A program made the translations under genes and the position numbers. Shown here one piece after another: positions 33,672 through 42,582 of a stretch of DNA of 64,000 bases. Source of the stretch: CAYJAD01 sp964369995. Its GTDB lineage: Bacteria > Desulfobacterota > Desulfovibrionia > Desulfovibrionales > Desulfovibrionaceae. Within the stretch, counting starts at the first letter, position 1. Every line of letters starts with the position of its first letter. Below the pieces are notes generated by a model, which was not told the origin of the DNA, did not search any database, and saw nothing but the letters and a program-made list of their open reading frames with translations. Location: contig CAYJHH010000002.1 in the NCBI GenBank assembly GCA_964369995.1, positions 16,812 to 80,811 on the forward strand. Reading direction: 5' to 3'.

Positions 33672-33823
33672 ATCTTTCCTCAAGTATTGTTCATGTTGCG
33701 GTGGCTGTTGCTACACTGTGTTTTTATACTGAAAGTGAATTTTTCATGTGCATGGTACAAGCCACGCACATGAAAGATGAAGAAGTTAAGACAGGAAATG
33801 TGGTGTCATTTAAGGGGAGCTTT

Positions 33824-35161
33824 TTAAGAAAAAAGTAATACACGCACGGTGCTGCCTTTTCCAAGGCCATTGCTTTCTGTGTCAATGCGTACCAAACCAT
33901 GGGAAACGGTCATGGTATGTAATACGCCGCTTAGTCCAAGCACAGGATGCGCTATGATACTGTGATCATCTTTAAGCTCAAGGCGCACACGTACATATTC
34001 TTCCTTCCCCACCATGGAGGGCATATTGCAAGAAAGCGTAGCGGTACACTGTTTGAAGGAAAAAGGATTTTCTTGTTGAAATGCGTTGGGTATGCCTTGA
34101 AGATGGCGCAAAAAAGGTTGCACTAATACGTGCATGACAATTTGTGCCGAGGTTACCTGACCAGATACAGCCCAAATGGTTTTTGCACCCGCTTGCACCA
34201 AAATAAGCGGATTACCGGGAGACATGGCCAAGCCTATGCAAAAAACCTTAATCTCATGGCGCTTGGGTAATGCCAGAAGGGCATTGAGGGTTAGATTTTG
34301 CGCACTGGCTGAGGTGCCGCCAGAAATAATAATAACATTGGCAGAGCTGAGCAAGGCTCTTTCCAGCGTATCAGTAATCTTTTCTTCAGAGTCAGGCACA
34401 ATACCATGAAAGCGTGGCATACCACCGGCTTCGCGTACTAAAGAGGCTAAAGTGTGGCTGTTTACATCGCGCACTTGTCCGGCATGCACATCATTGTATA
34501 CGGGTACCACTTCATCACCGGTGGAGATGATGGCCACCTGAGGTTTTTTATGTGCCATAATATGCACGGTGTTTTTCATGGCGCCATGCACTAGGGAATC
34601 TAGGTCTACCTCTTCCTCTTGAACACCAGAAGAGGCCAAAAGAGCCACTTCAAGGGGGCGAATATACGTACCCACAGGCACAAGGCAAGCACCAAATTTA
34701 GCGTCTTCGCCGCGGCGAATAACGCAGTGCATGGGCTCGATGGTAGAACTTACGGATACACGCTGTTTTTCCTTACCTGTAGCATCCAAAATTTGTGTGT
34801 ATTGCTCTTCTAAAATGGCGTCGGCACCTTCAGGTAATACGGCGCCAGCCACAATGGACATGCACTGTCCCGGTTGTACCTTTTCTTGCGGTACATGCGA
34901 CACAGAACAATGCCCAAAGCATTCCAAAGTAATGGGGGCATCTTGCGTGGCACCTTCAGTATCAGCGGCGCGCACGGCATAGCCGTCTTTGTCGGCGCGG
35001 TGCACACAAGGTACTGTATCGGCAGCTTGAATTTCTTCTGCAAGCACGCGTCCTTCAAAACCTTGTAAAAGACTGACATCTTCTGGCCCAAGAGAATCAA
35101 AGCTCATTAAAAATTCGCGTACTGTGTCCATGGAACAAAATTTCAAAGCATTTTCTGGCAT
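33824..35161 (-). CDS. moeA: Divergent MoeA-like molybdopterin molybdenumtransferase
   Basis: A 445-residue protein when started at MPENALKF, with AAGGGA 6 bp upstream. MoeA inserts molybdate into adenylated molybdopterin. The domain order fits MoeA: N-terminal substrate region with DKDGYAVRAAD, then IVAGAVLPEGADAILEEQY, AIISTGDEVVPVYNDVHAGQ and VRDVNSHTLASLVREAGG, and C-terminal domain IV. Two usual active-site segments are altered: the SGGVSVGDYD-like motif is IISGGTSASAQN, and the LPGNP loop is WAVSGQVTSA. It may be a paralogue with changed activity, as sulfate reducers often have more than one MoeA. Confidence 0.8.
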   Translation of the reverse strand: MPENALKFCSMDTVREFLMSFDSLGPEDVSLLQGFEGRVLAEEIQAADTVPCVHRADKDGYAVRAADTEGATQDAPITLECFGHCSVSHVPQEKVQPGQCMSIVAGAVLPEGADAILEEQYTQILDATGKEKQRVSVSSTIEPMHCVIRRGEDAKFGACLVPVGTYIRPLEVALLASSGVQEEEVDLDSLVHGAMKNTVHIMAHKKPQVAIISTGDEVVPVYNDVHAGQVRDVNSHTLASLVREAGGMPRFHGIVPDSEEKITDTLERALLSSANVIIISGGTSASAQNLTLNALLALPKRHEIKVFCIGLAMSPGNPLILVQAGAKTIWAVSGQVTSAQIVMHVLVQPFLRHLQGIPNAFQQENPFSFKQCTATLSCNMPSMVGKEEYVRVRLELKDDHSIIAHPVLGLSGVLHTMTVSHGLVRIDTESNGLGKGSTVRVLLFS

Positions 35162-35271
35162 GTTCATTCCCTTTTGCAATTTGCGGTGAAAACAGCTATG
35201 CACTCCCTATACAATGTTCTTGCACCCTCTGTATAGTCCCTTGGGGCAAGAAAAAATGAAAAGGATTTATC

Positions 35272-35901
35272 ATGGAAAACACCCTTGTTCTTGCCACACG
35301 AAATGCTGGAAAAATACGTGAACTAGCTGATATTTTAAAAGCTTATCAGATTGAAGTTTTGGGTTTAGAGGCTTTTTCACACCTAGAAGATGTGGAAGAA
35401 ACAGGAAGCACTTTTGAAGAAAATGCTTTGCTCAAGGCAAAATATGTTGCTGAAAAGACAGGTCATATAGCCATGGCTGATGATTCTGGCTTAGAGGTAG
35501 ACGCCTTGGCCGGGGCTCCTGGGGTTTTTTCGGCACGTTATGGCAATGATTGGGAGTTTTTACCCGAAGAAAGTAAAGATGCGCGCAATATGCGCAAGCT
35601 TTTGCATGAATTGAAAGATGTACCAGAAGGTCAGCGTCAAGGGCGTTTTGTGTGTTGCATGGCTGTGTGTAAGCCCAATGGAACCCATTGTATAGTGCGT
35701 GGCACCTGGGAAGGAAGCATTTTATCCAGTGCGCGTGGGGAAAATGGCTTTGGCTATGATCCTGTTTTTTTTGATGCTGTTTCACAATGTAGCGCCGCGC
35801 AGCTGAGTAAAGAAGAAAAAAATGCTCGTAGCCATCGCGGCAATGCCTTACGCTTGCTCATGGCGCAATGGGCAGACTTTCACACTGCCAAGGATGAATA
35901 A
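35272..35901 (+). CDS. rdgB: Non-canonical purine NTP pyrophosphatase RdgB/HAM1
   Basis: A 209-residue enzyme that cleaves ITP, dITP and XTP to the monophosphate and pyrophosphate. The N-terminal LATRNAGKIREL, the DDSGLEVDALAGAPGVFSAR block, and the FGYDPVFF region with SAAQLSKEEKNARSHRG are all present. RBS AAAAGGA precedes the ATG. Its TAA overlaps the next ATG (TAATG), so it is translationally coupled to the following DMT transporter. Confidence 0.95.
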   Translation: MENTLVLATRNAGKIRELADILKAYQIEVLGLEAFSHLEDVEETGSTFEENALLKAKYVAEKTGHIAMADDSGLEVDALAGAPGVFSARYGNDWEFLPEESKDARNMRKLLHELKDVPEGQRQGRFVCCMAVCKPNGTHCIVRGTWEGSILSSARGENGFGYDPVFFDAVSQCSAAQLSKEEKNARSHRGNALRLLMAQWADFHTAKDE

Positions 35902-36809
35902 TGCCCATGTCTTCTAAAACCGTAGGCTATGGTTTAGCGCTTTTTGCTGTCATGGTTTGGGCTGGAAACTTTGTGGTGGCAAGGGCAGTGGCCTTTTCCA
36001 TCCCTCCCATGCATATGAACTTTTGGCGCTGGGTGCTTGCTTTTATTTTTGTGCTTCCCTTTGCCATAAAGCCTTTGCGCCGCGATTGGCCGCTTATTAA
36101 AAAACATTGGCTGTACTTGGCAACCATGGGGCTTTTGGGCGTTACCTGCTTAAATGCCTTTTTCTATAAGGCAGGCAGCACCACCTCCAGTATTAATATG
36201 GCACTTTTTGTACCTTCGGCGCCCATTGTTATTATGCTGTTATCGCGTATTTTTTGTAAAGAAGCCATAACCTTTCGGCGTCTTTTAGGGCTAGGCATAA
36301 TTCTTTGGGGCTTACTCTTGCTTACCTCACGCGGACAATGGGAAAATTTACAAAATTTACAAATCAGCGTAGGGGACTTATGGAGCGTGGCTGGAGTAAC
36401 CTGTTTTGGTTTATATTCCTTTTTGTCGCGTTATAGGCCACTAGCCATGGCTGTACCCTCATTTTTAGCGTGCACATTTACCTTTGGATTGCTCTTTTGC
36501 CTACCTGTACTGTTTTGGGAAATGATGTATTTACCCATGCCCCAGTGGGATTCTAATGTGCTTGTGGCCATCTCCTATTCGGGCATTGGCTGCTCTACCA
36601 TAGCTTATGGTGCATGGGCCAAAGCCATTGATGCCGTGGGGCCTGTACCTGTGGGAATGATTTATTATTCCATTCCCCTCTTTACTGCCATAGGAGGCGT
36701 GATTATTTTAGGAGAGCAGGTGACCATGGTGCATATTTGGGGAGGCGCACTTATGCTCACAGGCATAGTTGTGGCGACTTTTTCCAAAAAAGTTCCTATG
36801 GCACAGTAA
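35901..36809 (+). CDS. DMT-superfamily transporter (EamA family)
   Basis: Inner-membrane transporter of 302 residues with about ten hydrophobic helices in two EamA repeats (WAGNFVVARAVAFSIPPMHM in repeat 1; YGAWAKAIDAVGPVPVGMIY in repeat 2). The ATG overlaps the rdgB stop; a second ATG two codons on (MSSKTVGYG) is equally possible. Substrate unknown. The lytic transglycosylase gene starts 13 bp after its stop, with its own RBS AAGGAAA, so the three genes are probably one transcript. Confidence 0.88.
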   Translation: MPMSSKTVGYGLALFAVMVWAGNFVVARAVAFSIPPMHMNFWRWVLAFIFVLPFAIKPLRRDWPLIKKHWLYLATMGLLGVTCLNAFFYKAGSTTSSINMALFVPSAPIVIMLLSRIFCKEAITFRRLLGLGIILWGLLLLTSRGQWENLQNLQISVGDLWSVAGVTCFGLYSFLSRYRPLAMAVPSFLACTFTFGLLFCLPVLFWEMMYLPMPQWDSNVLVAISYSGIGCSTIAYGAWAKAIDAVGPVPVGMIYYSIPLFTAIGGVIILGEQVTMVHIWGGALMLTGIVVATFSKKVPMAQ

Positions 36810-36822
36810 CGTCTTAAGGAAA

Positions 36823-37542
36823 TTTATGAGTGAACAGTACAGTATTCAGCAAGGAAAGCTGGTTTTACGCAAGTCTTCAGATATACCGAAGGCCGTGCGA
36901 TGGTTGTTTTTTTTACTAAGTGTTGCGGCAGCAGGTGCAGCAGGCTTTGGCTTTGCATGGAATACATTGGCTTTGCCAGAAAATAGCCATGTTATAACGT
37001 TGGATGATTTGAATACCTATCAGGAGATAGAGCGCACCCTCAATGCTACTTTGGACCAAAATATTAAAAAGAAAGATTATATTTTGGATGATGCAAAGCT
37101 TAAAGCTGTTTTTGTTAAGGTTTTTCCTAAAGTGCGTATAAGTGATGCTTTACTAGATGAATATATTAAGGCTGTTTCTAAGTGGGGGGCAGAATATTCT
37201 ATCCCGCCTTTATTAATTTTAAGTATTATTTGGCGAGAAAGTTTTTTTGATGCTTCCACGGTATCCTCGGCCAATGCTCGCGGCCCCATGCAAGTTATTT
37301 ATAAATATCATCGTGAAAAATTAAAGCGTGCTGGTAAATCAGAAATGGACTTGCACAATATTGATACCGGTGTGCGCGTGGGAACGGAGATTATGCGTGA
37401 ATATTTTGATAGATTTGATCAGGATATTTTCCGCACCATGAAGGCCTATGTGGGAGGAACGCATAAAACCTATGCGCAGGATATTTTGACGCGCTATTTT
37501 AAAGCACGTATGTATGTGGAAGAAAACTATGGAAAAATTTAG
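36823..37542 (+). CDS. Membrane-anchored lytic transglycosylase (SLT domain)
   Basis: A 239-residue peptidoglycan-cleaving enzyme. A single hydrophobic anchor lies near residues 25-48 (WLFFLLSVAAAGAAGFGFAW), leaving the catalytic part in the periplasm. The Slt domain starts near IPPLLILSIIWRESFFD with the catalytic Glu, then SSANARGPMQVI, and a NIDTGVRVGTEIMREYFDRF region. In place of the usual AYNAGPG the protein has KAYVGGTHKTY. Start at 36823 is set by TAAGGAAA; the longer frame at 36769 overlaps the previous gene. Role in wall turnover or in opening the wall for flagella or secretion is inferred. Confidence 0.88.
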   Translation, partial: FMSEQYSIQQGKLVLRKSSDIPKAVRWLFFLLSVAAAGAAGFGFAWNTLALPENSHVITLDDLNTYQEIERTLNATLDQNIKKKDYILDDAKLKAVFVKVFPKVRISDALLDEYIKAVSKWGAEYSIPPLLILSIIWRESFFDASTVSSANARGPMQVIYKYHREKLKRAGKSEMDLHNIDTGVRVGTEIMREYFDRFDQDIFRTMKAYVGGTHKTYAQDILTRYFKARMYVEENYGKI

Positions 37543-37651
37543 TGCGTTTAAGAAGTGCAAATGAGATATAATGTAACATCTTACATGGCACCAAAAAACA
37601 ACTGATAAGGGTAACACTTTGACGCAATTAAAGTTTTTTGGAAGGGGGGTC

Positions 37652-37690
37652 TGGGGGGAGAACCTTTTGTCCACAAAAGGTTTCCCTCCA
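37652..37690. repeat. Imperfect stem-loop TGGGGGGAGAACCTTTTGT family
   Basis: TGGGGGGAGAACCTTTTGT is followed after 2 nt by ACAAAAGGTTTCCCTCCA, giving an 18-position stem with one bulge and a mismatch. It resembles the stem at 11240-11285 (GGAGGAGAGAAAACTTTT) and one arm at 26388-26407. Such GGGGGAGAACCTTTT hairpins look like a dispersed intergenic family. Confidence 0.55.
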
Positions 37691-37712
37691 GCAGGCTTTG
37701 TCAGCAATCTGT

Positions 37713-37737
37713 AGGGGGATTTTTCCCCCTTTTCTTT
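37713..37737 (+). terminator. Terminator after the lytic transglycosylase
   Basis: AGGGGGA-tttt-TCCCCCT followed by TTTCTTTT. It lies between the convergent transglycosylase and metF stops and serves the plus strand; it touches the metF stop codon. Confidence 0.75.
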
Positions 37738-38627
37738 TATGCCATATAAGGTTTCACAGCTTCAGCCACTTTGAGGCATAAATCTGCTTTATTAAGGGTG
37801 TATAAGTGAATACCCGGTGCGCCGCCTTCAATGAGCTGGCGTATTTGACTTATGGCAAAGGTAAGCCCTGCTTCACGCACGGCTTCTTCTCCGCCCTTTG
37901 CATGGGCTGCTTCCAATTCTAAATATAATTTACCGGGAATATTAGCCCCGCACATGGATAATAAGGTTTTAAGCGATGCCAAGCTTTGTATGGGCAGTAC
38001 GCCGGGAATAACCGGAGTGTAAATATGGGCTTGGCGTAAAGCATCTACAAAGTCAAAGTATTCACGCACGTCAAAAAAGACTTGTGTCACCACAAAGTCA
38101 GCACCGGCGCGAATTTTGGACAATGTGTAGGCGCGATCCAAGGCAAAGGAAGGCGATTGCGGATGCGGGGCAGGGTAGCCTGCCACGGCAACACCCATGC
38201 TAGGTTCCACGCGGCGCATATAACGCACTAAATCTTCAGCATAACGAAAGCCGCTTTCTTTTTCTGCAAGGGCGCAGGCCTGCTCTTGTCCTTTAGGCGG
38301 GTCGCCACGCAAAGCCAGTACATTGTCTATGTCGCATTGACGTAAATTTTGTAAAAATTCATTGATGCGCGCAGCATTGGCACCTACGCAGGTTAAATGC
38401 ACTAAGGGCTCTAAATTCATTTGGCGTAGGCGCTTGGCTATTTCCAGTGTATTATTTTGAGAGGAACCACCGGCGCCATAGGTTACTGAGGCAAAAAGAG
38501 GATTTAAACTCGTCAGTTTTTCTACACAGGAAAAAAAATCCGGCCATTGGTCACTATTCTTGGGAGGGAAAAATTCTAAGGAGAAAAAAGGCTTCTTGGT
38601 ATTTTGCAACAGCTCAATGATTTTCAT
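37737..38627 (-). CDS. metF: 5,10-methylenetetrahydrofolate reductase MetF
   Basis: A 296-residue FAD enzyme that reduces methylene-THF to methyl-THF for methionine synthesis. The start KPFFSLEFFPPKN is typical, followed by NPLFASVTYGAGGSSQNNTL and LVHLTCVGANAARINEFL, then LALRGDPPKGQEQAC, and GADFVVTQVFFDVREYFDFV. AAGGAACAT precedes the ATG. About 30-55 bp upstream lies a perfect 26-bp palindrome that probably controls the gene. Confidence 0.96.
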   Translation of the reverse strand: MKIIELLQNTKKPFFSLEFFPPKNSDQWPDFFSCVEKLTSLNPLFASVTYGAGGSSQNNTLEIAKRLRQMNLEPLVHLTCVGANAARINEFLQNLRQCDIDNVLALRGDPPKGQEQACALAEKESGFRYAEDLVRYMRRVEPSMGVAVAGYPAPHPQSPSFALDRAYTLSKIRAGADFVVTQVFFDVREYFDFVDALRQAHIYTPVIPGVLPIQSLASLKTLLSMCGANIPGKLYLELEAAHAKGGEEAVREAGLTFAISQIRQLIEGGAPGIHLYTLNKADLCLKVAEAVKPYMA

Positions 38628-38656
38628 ATATGTTCCTTGTTAGAGATGATGATAGA

Positions 38657-38682
38657 ACTATATCAAGATAACTTGATATAGT
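38657..38682. promoter_or_regulatory. Perfect palindromic operator upstream of metF
   Basis: ACTATATCAAG-ataa-CTTGATATAGT has perfect 11-bp arms around a 4-nt spacer, ending 30 bp before the metF ATG. It is the right kind and place for an S-adenosylmethionine-cycle regulator. ArsR-family SahR, described as a methionine-metabolism regulator in Desulfovibrio and other proteobacteria, is the best candidate, but the exact consensus was not checked. Confidence 0.65.
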
Positions 38683-38875
38683 CAAGGCGTGTTGTACGTA
38701 AATTTAAAAGCCCTTTGAGAGGAAGATCTATCAAGGCCATGAGAAAACCGTGAGGGGCACTTACTTCTTGCCACTTTGACACAAAAAGTCTATGGTTTGC
38801 TTTTCTTTTTACCGTAGACATATTTTGTGCCAAAAGCGTGTATATAAATTCATTTGTGTAAGGGGAGAGCTGAAC

Positions 38876-39886
38876 ATGCAACTACAAAACAGAGATTTTC
38901 TTAAGCTGTTGGATTTTTCCGGCGAAGAAATAGCCTATCTTTTGCGTCTGGCTGCGCACTTAAAAGCTGCCAAAAAATCTGGTCAAGAAGTACAGTATTT
39001 GCAAGGTAAGAATATTGTTCTCCTTTTTGAAAAAGATTCCACCAGAACGCGCTGCGCCTTTGAAGTTGCTGCCCGCGATCAAGGTGCTTTTTCTACGTAT
39101 CTTGGGCCTTCTGGTTCTCAAATTGGTAAAAAAGAATCCATGGCTGACACGGCACGCGTATTGTCGCGCATGTATGACGGCATTGAATATCGTGGCTTTG
39201 GGCAAGAACTTGTGGAAACATTGGCAAAGTTTTCTTCGGTGCCTGTGTGGAATGGGCTTACCAATGAATTTCACCCCACGCAAATTTTGGCTGATTTTCT
39301 TACCATGCAAGAGCATTGCTCCAAACCCTTACATGAAATGACCTTTGCCTACATTGGGGACGCCCGTTATAATATGGGTAATTCCCTTATGATTGGGGCT
39401 GCCAAAATGGGTATGGATTTTCGCTCCATTGCGCCTGAGGGCTCGCAAACAGAGCCGGAAATGGTGGCTAAGGCACAAGAAATTGCCGCCAGCACCGGAG
39501 CAAAAATCACGTTAACATCAGACATTGCCGCAGGTGTTGCCGGTTGTGACTTTATCTACACTGATGTGTGGGTATCCATGGGTGAGCCAGAAAGCGTATG
39601 GGCAGAGCGCATTGCGCGTTTGCGTGAATATCAAGTTACACAAAAAACCATGGAACTTACGGGTAATCCGCAGTGTAAATTTTTGCATTGCTTACCTTCT
39701 TTCCACAATAGAGATACGGAAATCGGTCAGAGTTTATATGAAAAGTATGGCATTGAAGCCATGGAAGTGGACGATTCCGTATTTGAATCTCCTGCCAATG
39801 TGGCCTTTGATGAAGCAGAAAACCGTATGCATACTATTAAGGCTGTCATGGTGGCAACTTTGGCCAATAATCCACCCAAGGTTTAG
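38876..39886 (+). CDS. argF: Ornithine carbamoyltransferase ArgF
   Basis: A 336-residue enzyme that forms citrulline from ornithine and carbamoyl phosphate. The carbamoyl-phosphate site DSTRTRCAFE, the FHPTQILADFL region, the ornithine loop DVWVSMGE, and the catalytic HCLPSF are all present. Start at 38876 (MQLQNRDFLKLLDFS) follows GGGGAGAG; the frame starts earlier at 38792. argB starts 8 bp after the stop, making an argF-argB unit. Confidence 0.96.
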   Translation: MQLQNRDFLKLLDFSGEEIAYLLRLAAHLKAAKKSGQEVQYLQGKNIVLLFEKDSTRTRCAFEVAARDQGAFSTYLGPSGSQIGKKESMADTARVLSRMYDGIEYRGFGQELVETLAKFSSVPVWNGLTNEFHPTQILADFLTMQEHCSKPLHEMTFAYIGDARYNMGNSLMIGAAKMGMDFRSIAPEGSQTEPEMVAKAQEIAASTGAKITLTSDIAAGVAGCDFIYTDVWVSMGEPESVWAERIARLREYQVTQKTMELTGNPQCKFLHCLPSFHNRDTEIGQSLYEKYGIEAMEVDDSVFESPANVAFDEAENRMHTIKAVMVATLANNPPKV

Positions 39887-39894
39887 GAAAAATT

Positions 39895-40674
39895 ATGTCT
39901 ACATTAGTTGTAAAATATGGCGGACATGCCATGGATGATGCGGCCTTACGTGCGCCTTTTGCCAAAAGCCTTGTGGCCTTGGTGGAGCAGGGTATGCGTG
40001 TGGTCGTTGTGCATGGTGGTGGCCCACATGTGAATAAGATGTTGCAACGCCTCAATATAGAAAGTCATTTTGTGGATGGTTTGCGTGTAACCACTGCCGA
40101 AACCATGGAAGTGGTGGAAATGGTGCTTCTTGGACAGGTGAATAAAGCCGTGGTTTCCTTAATTAAAGAAGCCGGTGGCAATGCTGTGGGTATTTGCGGT
40201 ATTGATGGCGGGCTTTTGCAAGGGGATGTGCTACGCGCTGAGCTTGGGCTTGTGGGCGAAGTACAAAAAGTCAATGATGGCGTGGTGCAAACCTTATTGC
40301 AAGGAAACTTTATTCCTGTCATAGCGCCTGTGGCCACCAATGCTACGGGGCAAAATTTAAATGTTAATGCCGATACGGCAGCAGGGGCCATAGCCGGAGC
40401 TTTGCAGGCAGATTATTTTGTTTTGATATCTGACGTGCCTGGGGTACTGGATGCGGAAAAAAATCTTCTACCAAAGCTGAATACGGCGGACATTGCCAAG
40501 CTTAAGGCAGAGAATATCATTTATGGTGGCATGATACCCAAGGTAGACTCCTGCTTGCATGCTTTGCAGGCAGGTTGTAAGCGTGCGCTTATTTTGGATG
40601 GTCGCGCCGAGGCCTCCTTAGAGCGTTATTTGTTGCAAGACGAAGCCCTTGGTACTGTTATCAGTGATTGTTAG
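39895..40674 (+). CDS. argB: Acetylglutamate kinase ArgB
   Basis: A 259-residue amino-acid kinase for the second step of arginine synthesis. The ATP-binding start LVVKYGGHAMDD, the acetylglutamate loop VVVVHGGGPHVNKML, the GLRVTTAETMEVVEMVL stretch and the NVNADTAAGAIAGAL motif are clear. AGGAAAAAT precedes the ATG. The hydrolase-like gene follows 9 bp downstream. The N-terminal extension typical of arginine-inhibited hexameric ArgB is absent or short, so allostery cannot be judged. Confidence 0.95.
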   Translation: MSTLVVKYGGHAMDDAALRAPFAKSLVALVEQGMRVVVVHGGGPHVNKMLQRLNIESHFVDGLRVTTAETMEVVEMVLLGQVNKAVVSLIKEAGGNAVGICGIDGGLLQGDVLRAELGLVGEVQKVNDGVVQTLLQGNFIPVIAPVATNATGQNLNVNADTAAGAIAGALQADYFVLISDVPGVLDAEKNLLPKLNTADIAKLKAENIIYGGMIPKVDSCLHALQAGCKRALILDGRAEASLERYLLQDEALGTVISDC

Positions 40675-40683
40675 GGGATAGGT

Positions 40684-41772
40684 TTGTTTTTTTGGGTTCC
40701 TAAAATTTTTGAAAAAGTAAAAAATAACGCAAAGACTTTGAGCTTTGCTGTGTTTTTGAGCGTTTTTTTGGGAATAGCTCTCTTCATAAGCGGTGCAAGC
40801 TTGGCTCTGGCGCAAGAGCCAAACTTTTCGCCGGCTTTTAAAACCATTGGCTTTTGGGATGCTGCCCAAAATATGCGTGTGGATGTGAATGTGTGGTACC
40901 CCACGCATAGTAAACCCTCGCGTACTTCTTATGGTCCTTGGCGTATTAATGTGGTGCGTTATGGCAAAGCGGCGGAAGGGCGCTTTCCTCTTATTGTGCT
41001 TTCACACGACTCGGCAGCTTCGCGCTTTTCTTATTATGAAAGTGCTGCTTTATTGGCATCTGTGGGCTTTGTGGTCATGGCGCCGGAGCATATGCAAGAT
41101 AATTTACAGCGCATGATTCATAATTTTCAGTGGCAGCAACTTTCGCAGAGAATGCAGGAACTTCGCATTGTGCTTCACATGGCCACCACGCATAAAGATG
41201 TACAAAGCATGGTGGATAGTAATCGCATAGGCTTGTTGGGTTTTGGCACAGGCGCCACCACAAGTTTACTTCTTGGCGGTGCCATGCTTGATGCCACCGG
41301 TTGGGATAATTACTGTATGCAAGTGCCGTTATCCACAGCCTATTGTAATGCTTGGGCGCAGGGCCATGTGAGAAAAATGCTTACAACCTTACCTCCTTTT
41401 GGGCAAAGTTTTGCCGATGCGCGCATTAAAGCTGTGGTGGCGGTATCCCCTAAGTATGATTTTTTGCTTACGCCTAAGGCTTTGCAAGGCATAACACGTC
41501 CTTTGGCGGTTTTTGAGGCTGAAAAAGATTTAAGTAAAAAAGTGTGGGATCAAAGCTCAGCTCAGGCCATTTTTCCGCCACAAACATTGTTTACCCCCAT
41601 TGATGGCGTGGACGCGCGTGATCTTATGTCGGCTTGCCCTCCAGAATTACGCAAGGACTTACCTGACTTGTGCGGATCTGCTTTGCCTGAAAACAGAAAA
41701 AAAGCGCATGAAATTTTTAATACAGAAGTGGTGCATTTTTTCTTAGAGCATTTGGGGCAAAATACCCCATAA
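40684..41772 (+). CDS. Membrane-anchored alpha/beta-hydrolase-like protein lacking the usual Ser nucleophile
   Basis: A 362-residue protein. A TTG start is supported by AGGGGA 5 bp upstream. Hydrophobic residues 20-43 (then SLALAQEP) look like a signal peptide or anchor. The remainder resembles dienelactone-hydrolase/PAF-acetylhydrolase-like proteins: FPLIVLSHDSAAS, then SVGFVVMAPEH and RIGLLGFGTGATTSLLLGGA. In that last motif the nucleophile elbow GxSxG reads GFGTG, so position 188 is Gly instead of Ser. The protein may be inactive or may use another residue. It follows argB closely; no role in arginine synthesis is apparent. Confidence 0.65.
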   Translation: MFFWVPKIFEKVKNNAKTLSFAVFLSVFLGIALFISGASLALAQEPNFSPAFKTIGFWDAAQNMRVDVNVWYPTHSKPSRTSYGPWRINVVRYGKAAEGRFPLIVLSHDSAASRFSYYESAALLASVGFVVMAPEHMQDNLQRMIHNFQWQQLSQRMQELRIVLHMATTHKDVQSMVDSNRIGLLGFGTGATTSLLLGGAMLDATGWDNYCMQVPLSTAYCNAWAQGHVRKMLTTLPPFGQSFADARIKAVVAVSPKYDFLLTPKALQGITRPLAVFEAEKDLSKKVWDQSSAQAIFPPQTLFTPIDGVDARDLMSACPPELRKDLPDLCGSALPENRKKAHEIFNTEVVHFFLEHLGQNTP

Positions 41773-41805
41773 AAGCATCACCGCTCTCTTTTTATAAGGA
41801 TAATA

Positions 41806-42492
41806 ATGAATAATCATATCAAAGCGCAGCACAAGAATGTGAATTCTACTGACTCCGAAGAGTCCGCTGCTGTGTCTCCAAATATATGTGATGCCTTGGC
41901 TCACTTGCGTGATCGTAGTCAAACCGAACGTTTGGTGGATTTTATTAATGAAGTAGGCATGCTGCGTCAAACGCCGCGCACAGGATATCAATTTTTGGGT
42001 ACAGGGCAAGAAAATGTGGCCGAGCACTCGCATAGGGTGACAATTATTGGTTTTGTGCTTGCAAAAATGGCCGGAGCGGACGTGGCGCGAACGGTATTTA
42101 TGTGCCTTTTCCATGATTTAGCCGAAGCTCGTACCGGTGATTTTAACTATGTTAATAAGATGTACAATACAGGCAATGCGCGCCTTGCCATGCAGCACGC
42201 CACCGAAGGCACGGGTCTGCAAGATGATATTATAGCCTATTGGGATGAACTTGAGGCTGCATCAAGCTTAGAAGCACATTTAGCTCATGATGCGGATCAA
42301 TTGGATATGCTTTTTAATTTGAAGCGCGAAAGTGAAAAGGGTAATGCCTTTGCATTGCAATGGATGGAGAGCGCCATAAAACGAGTACGAACCCCTTATG
42401 GTCAGCAAATAGCTGAGGTGGTAATAAACACCCCTTCGCATTATTGGTGGTTTCATGGTCCTGATGCCACGTGGTGGGAAAAAGGGAAATAG
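41806..42492 (+). CDS. HD-domain nucleotidase-like hydrolase (YfbR/HDDC2 type)
   Basis: A 228-residue metal-dependent phosphohydrolase. The HD motifs are ENVAEHSHRV (His), FHDLAEARTGDF (His-Asp), and HDADQLDMLF (second Asp), in the order of the YfbR/HDDC2 5'-deoxynucleotidase family. Length is near the family norm. AAGGAT precedes the ATG. Its function is inferred to be in nucleotide salvage or pool cleaning. It is preceded by an isolated alpha/beta-hydrolase-like gene and followed 90 bp later by the acyltransferase-like gene. Confidence 0.85.
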   Translation: MNNHIKAQHKNVNSTDSEESAAVSPNICDALAHLRDRSQTERLVDFINEVGMLRQTPRTGYQFLGTGQENVAEHSHRVTIIGFVLAKMAGADVARTVFMCLFHDLAEARTGDFNYVNKMYNTGNARLAMQHATEGTGLQDDIIAYWDELEAASSLEAHLAHDADQLDMLFNLKRESEKGNAFALQWMESAIKRVRTPYGQQIAEVVINTPSHYWWFHGPDATWWEKGK

Positions 42493-42582
42493 TTTTTGTG
42501 AAGATTGAGCGCTGCATATCTTAGTCCATGAGGCTAGACAGCGTGTAGGGCATGGTTATTTGTAGGGCATTGTGAGGGAATT

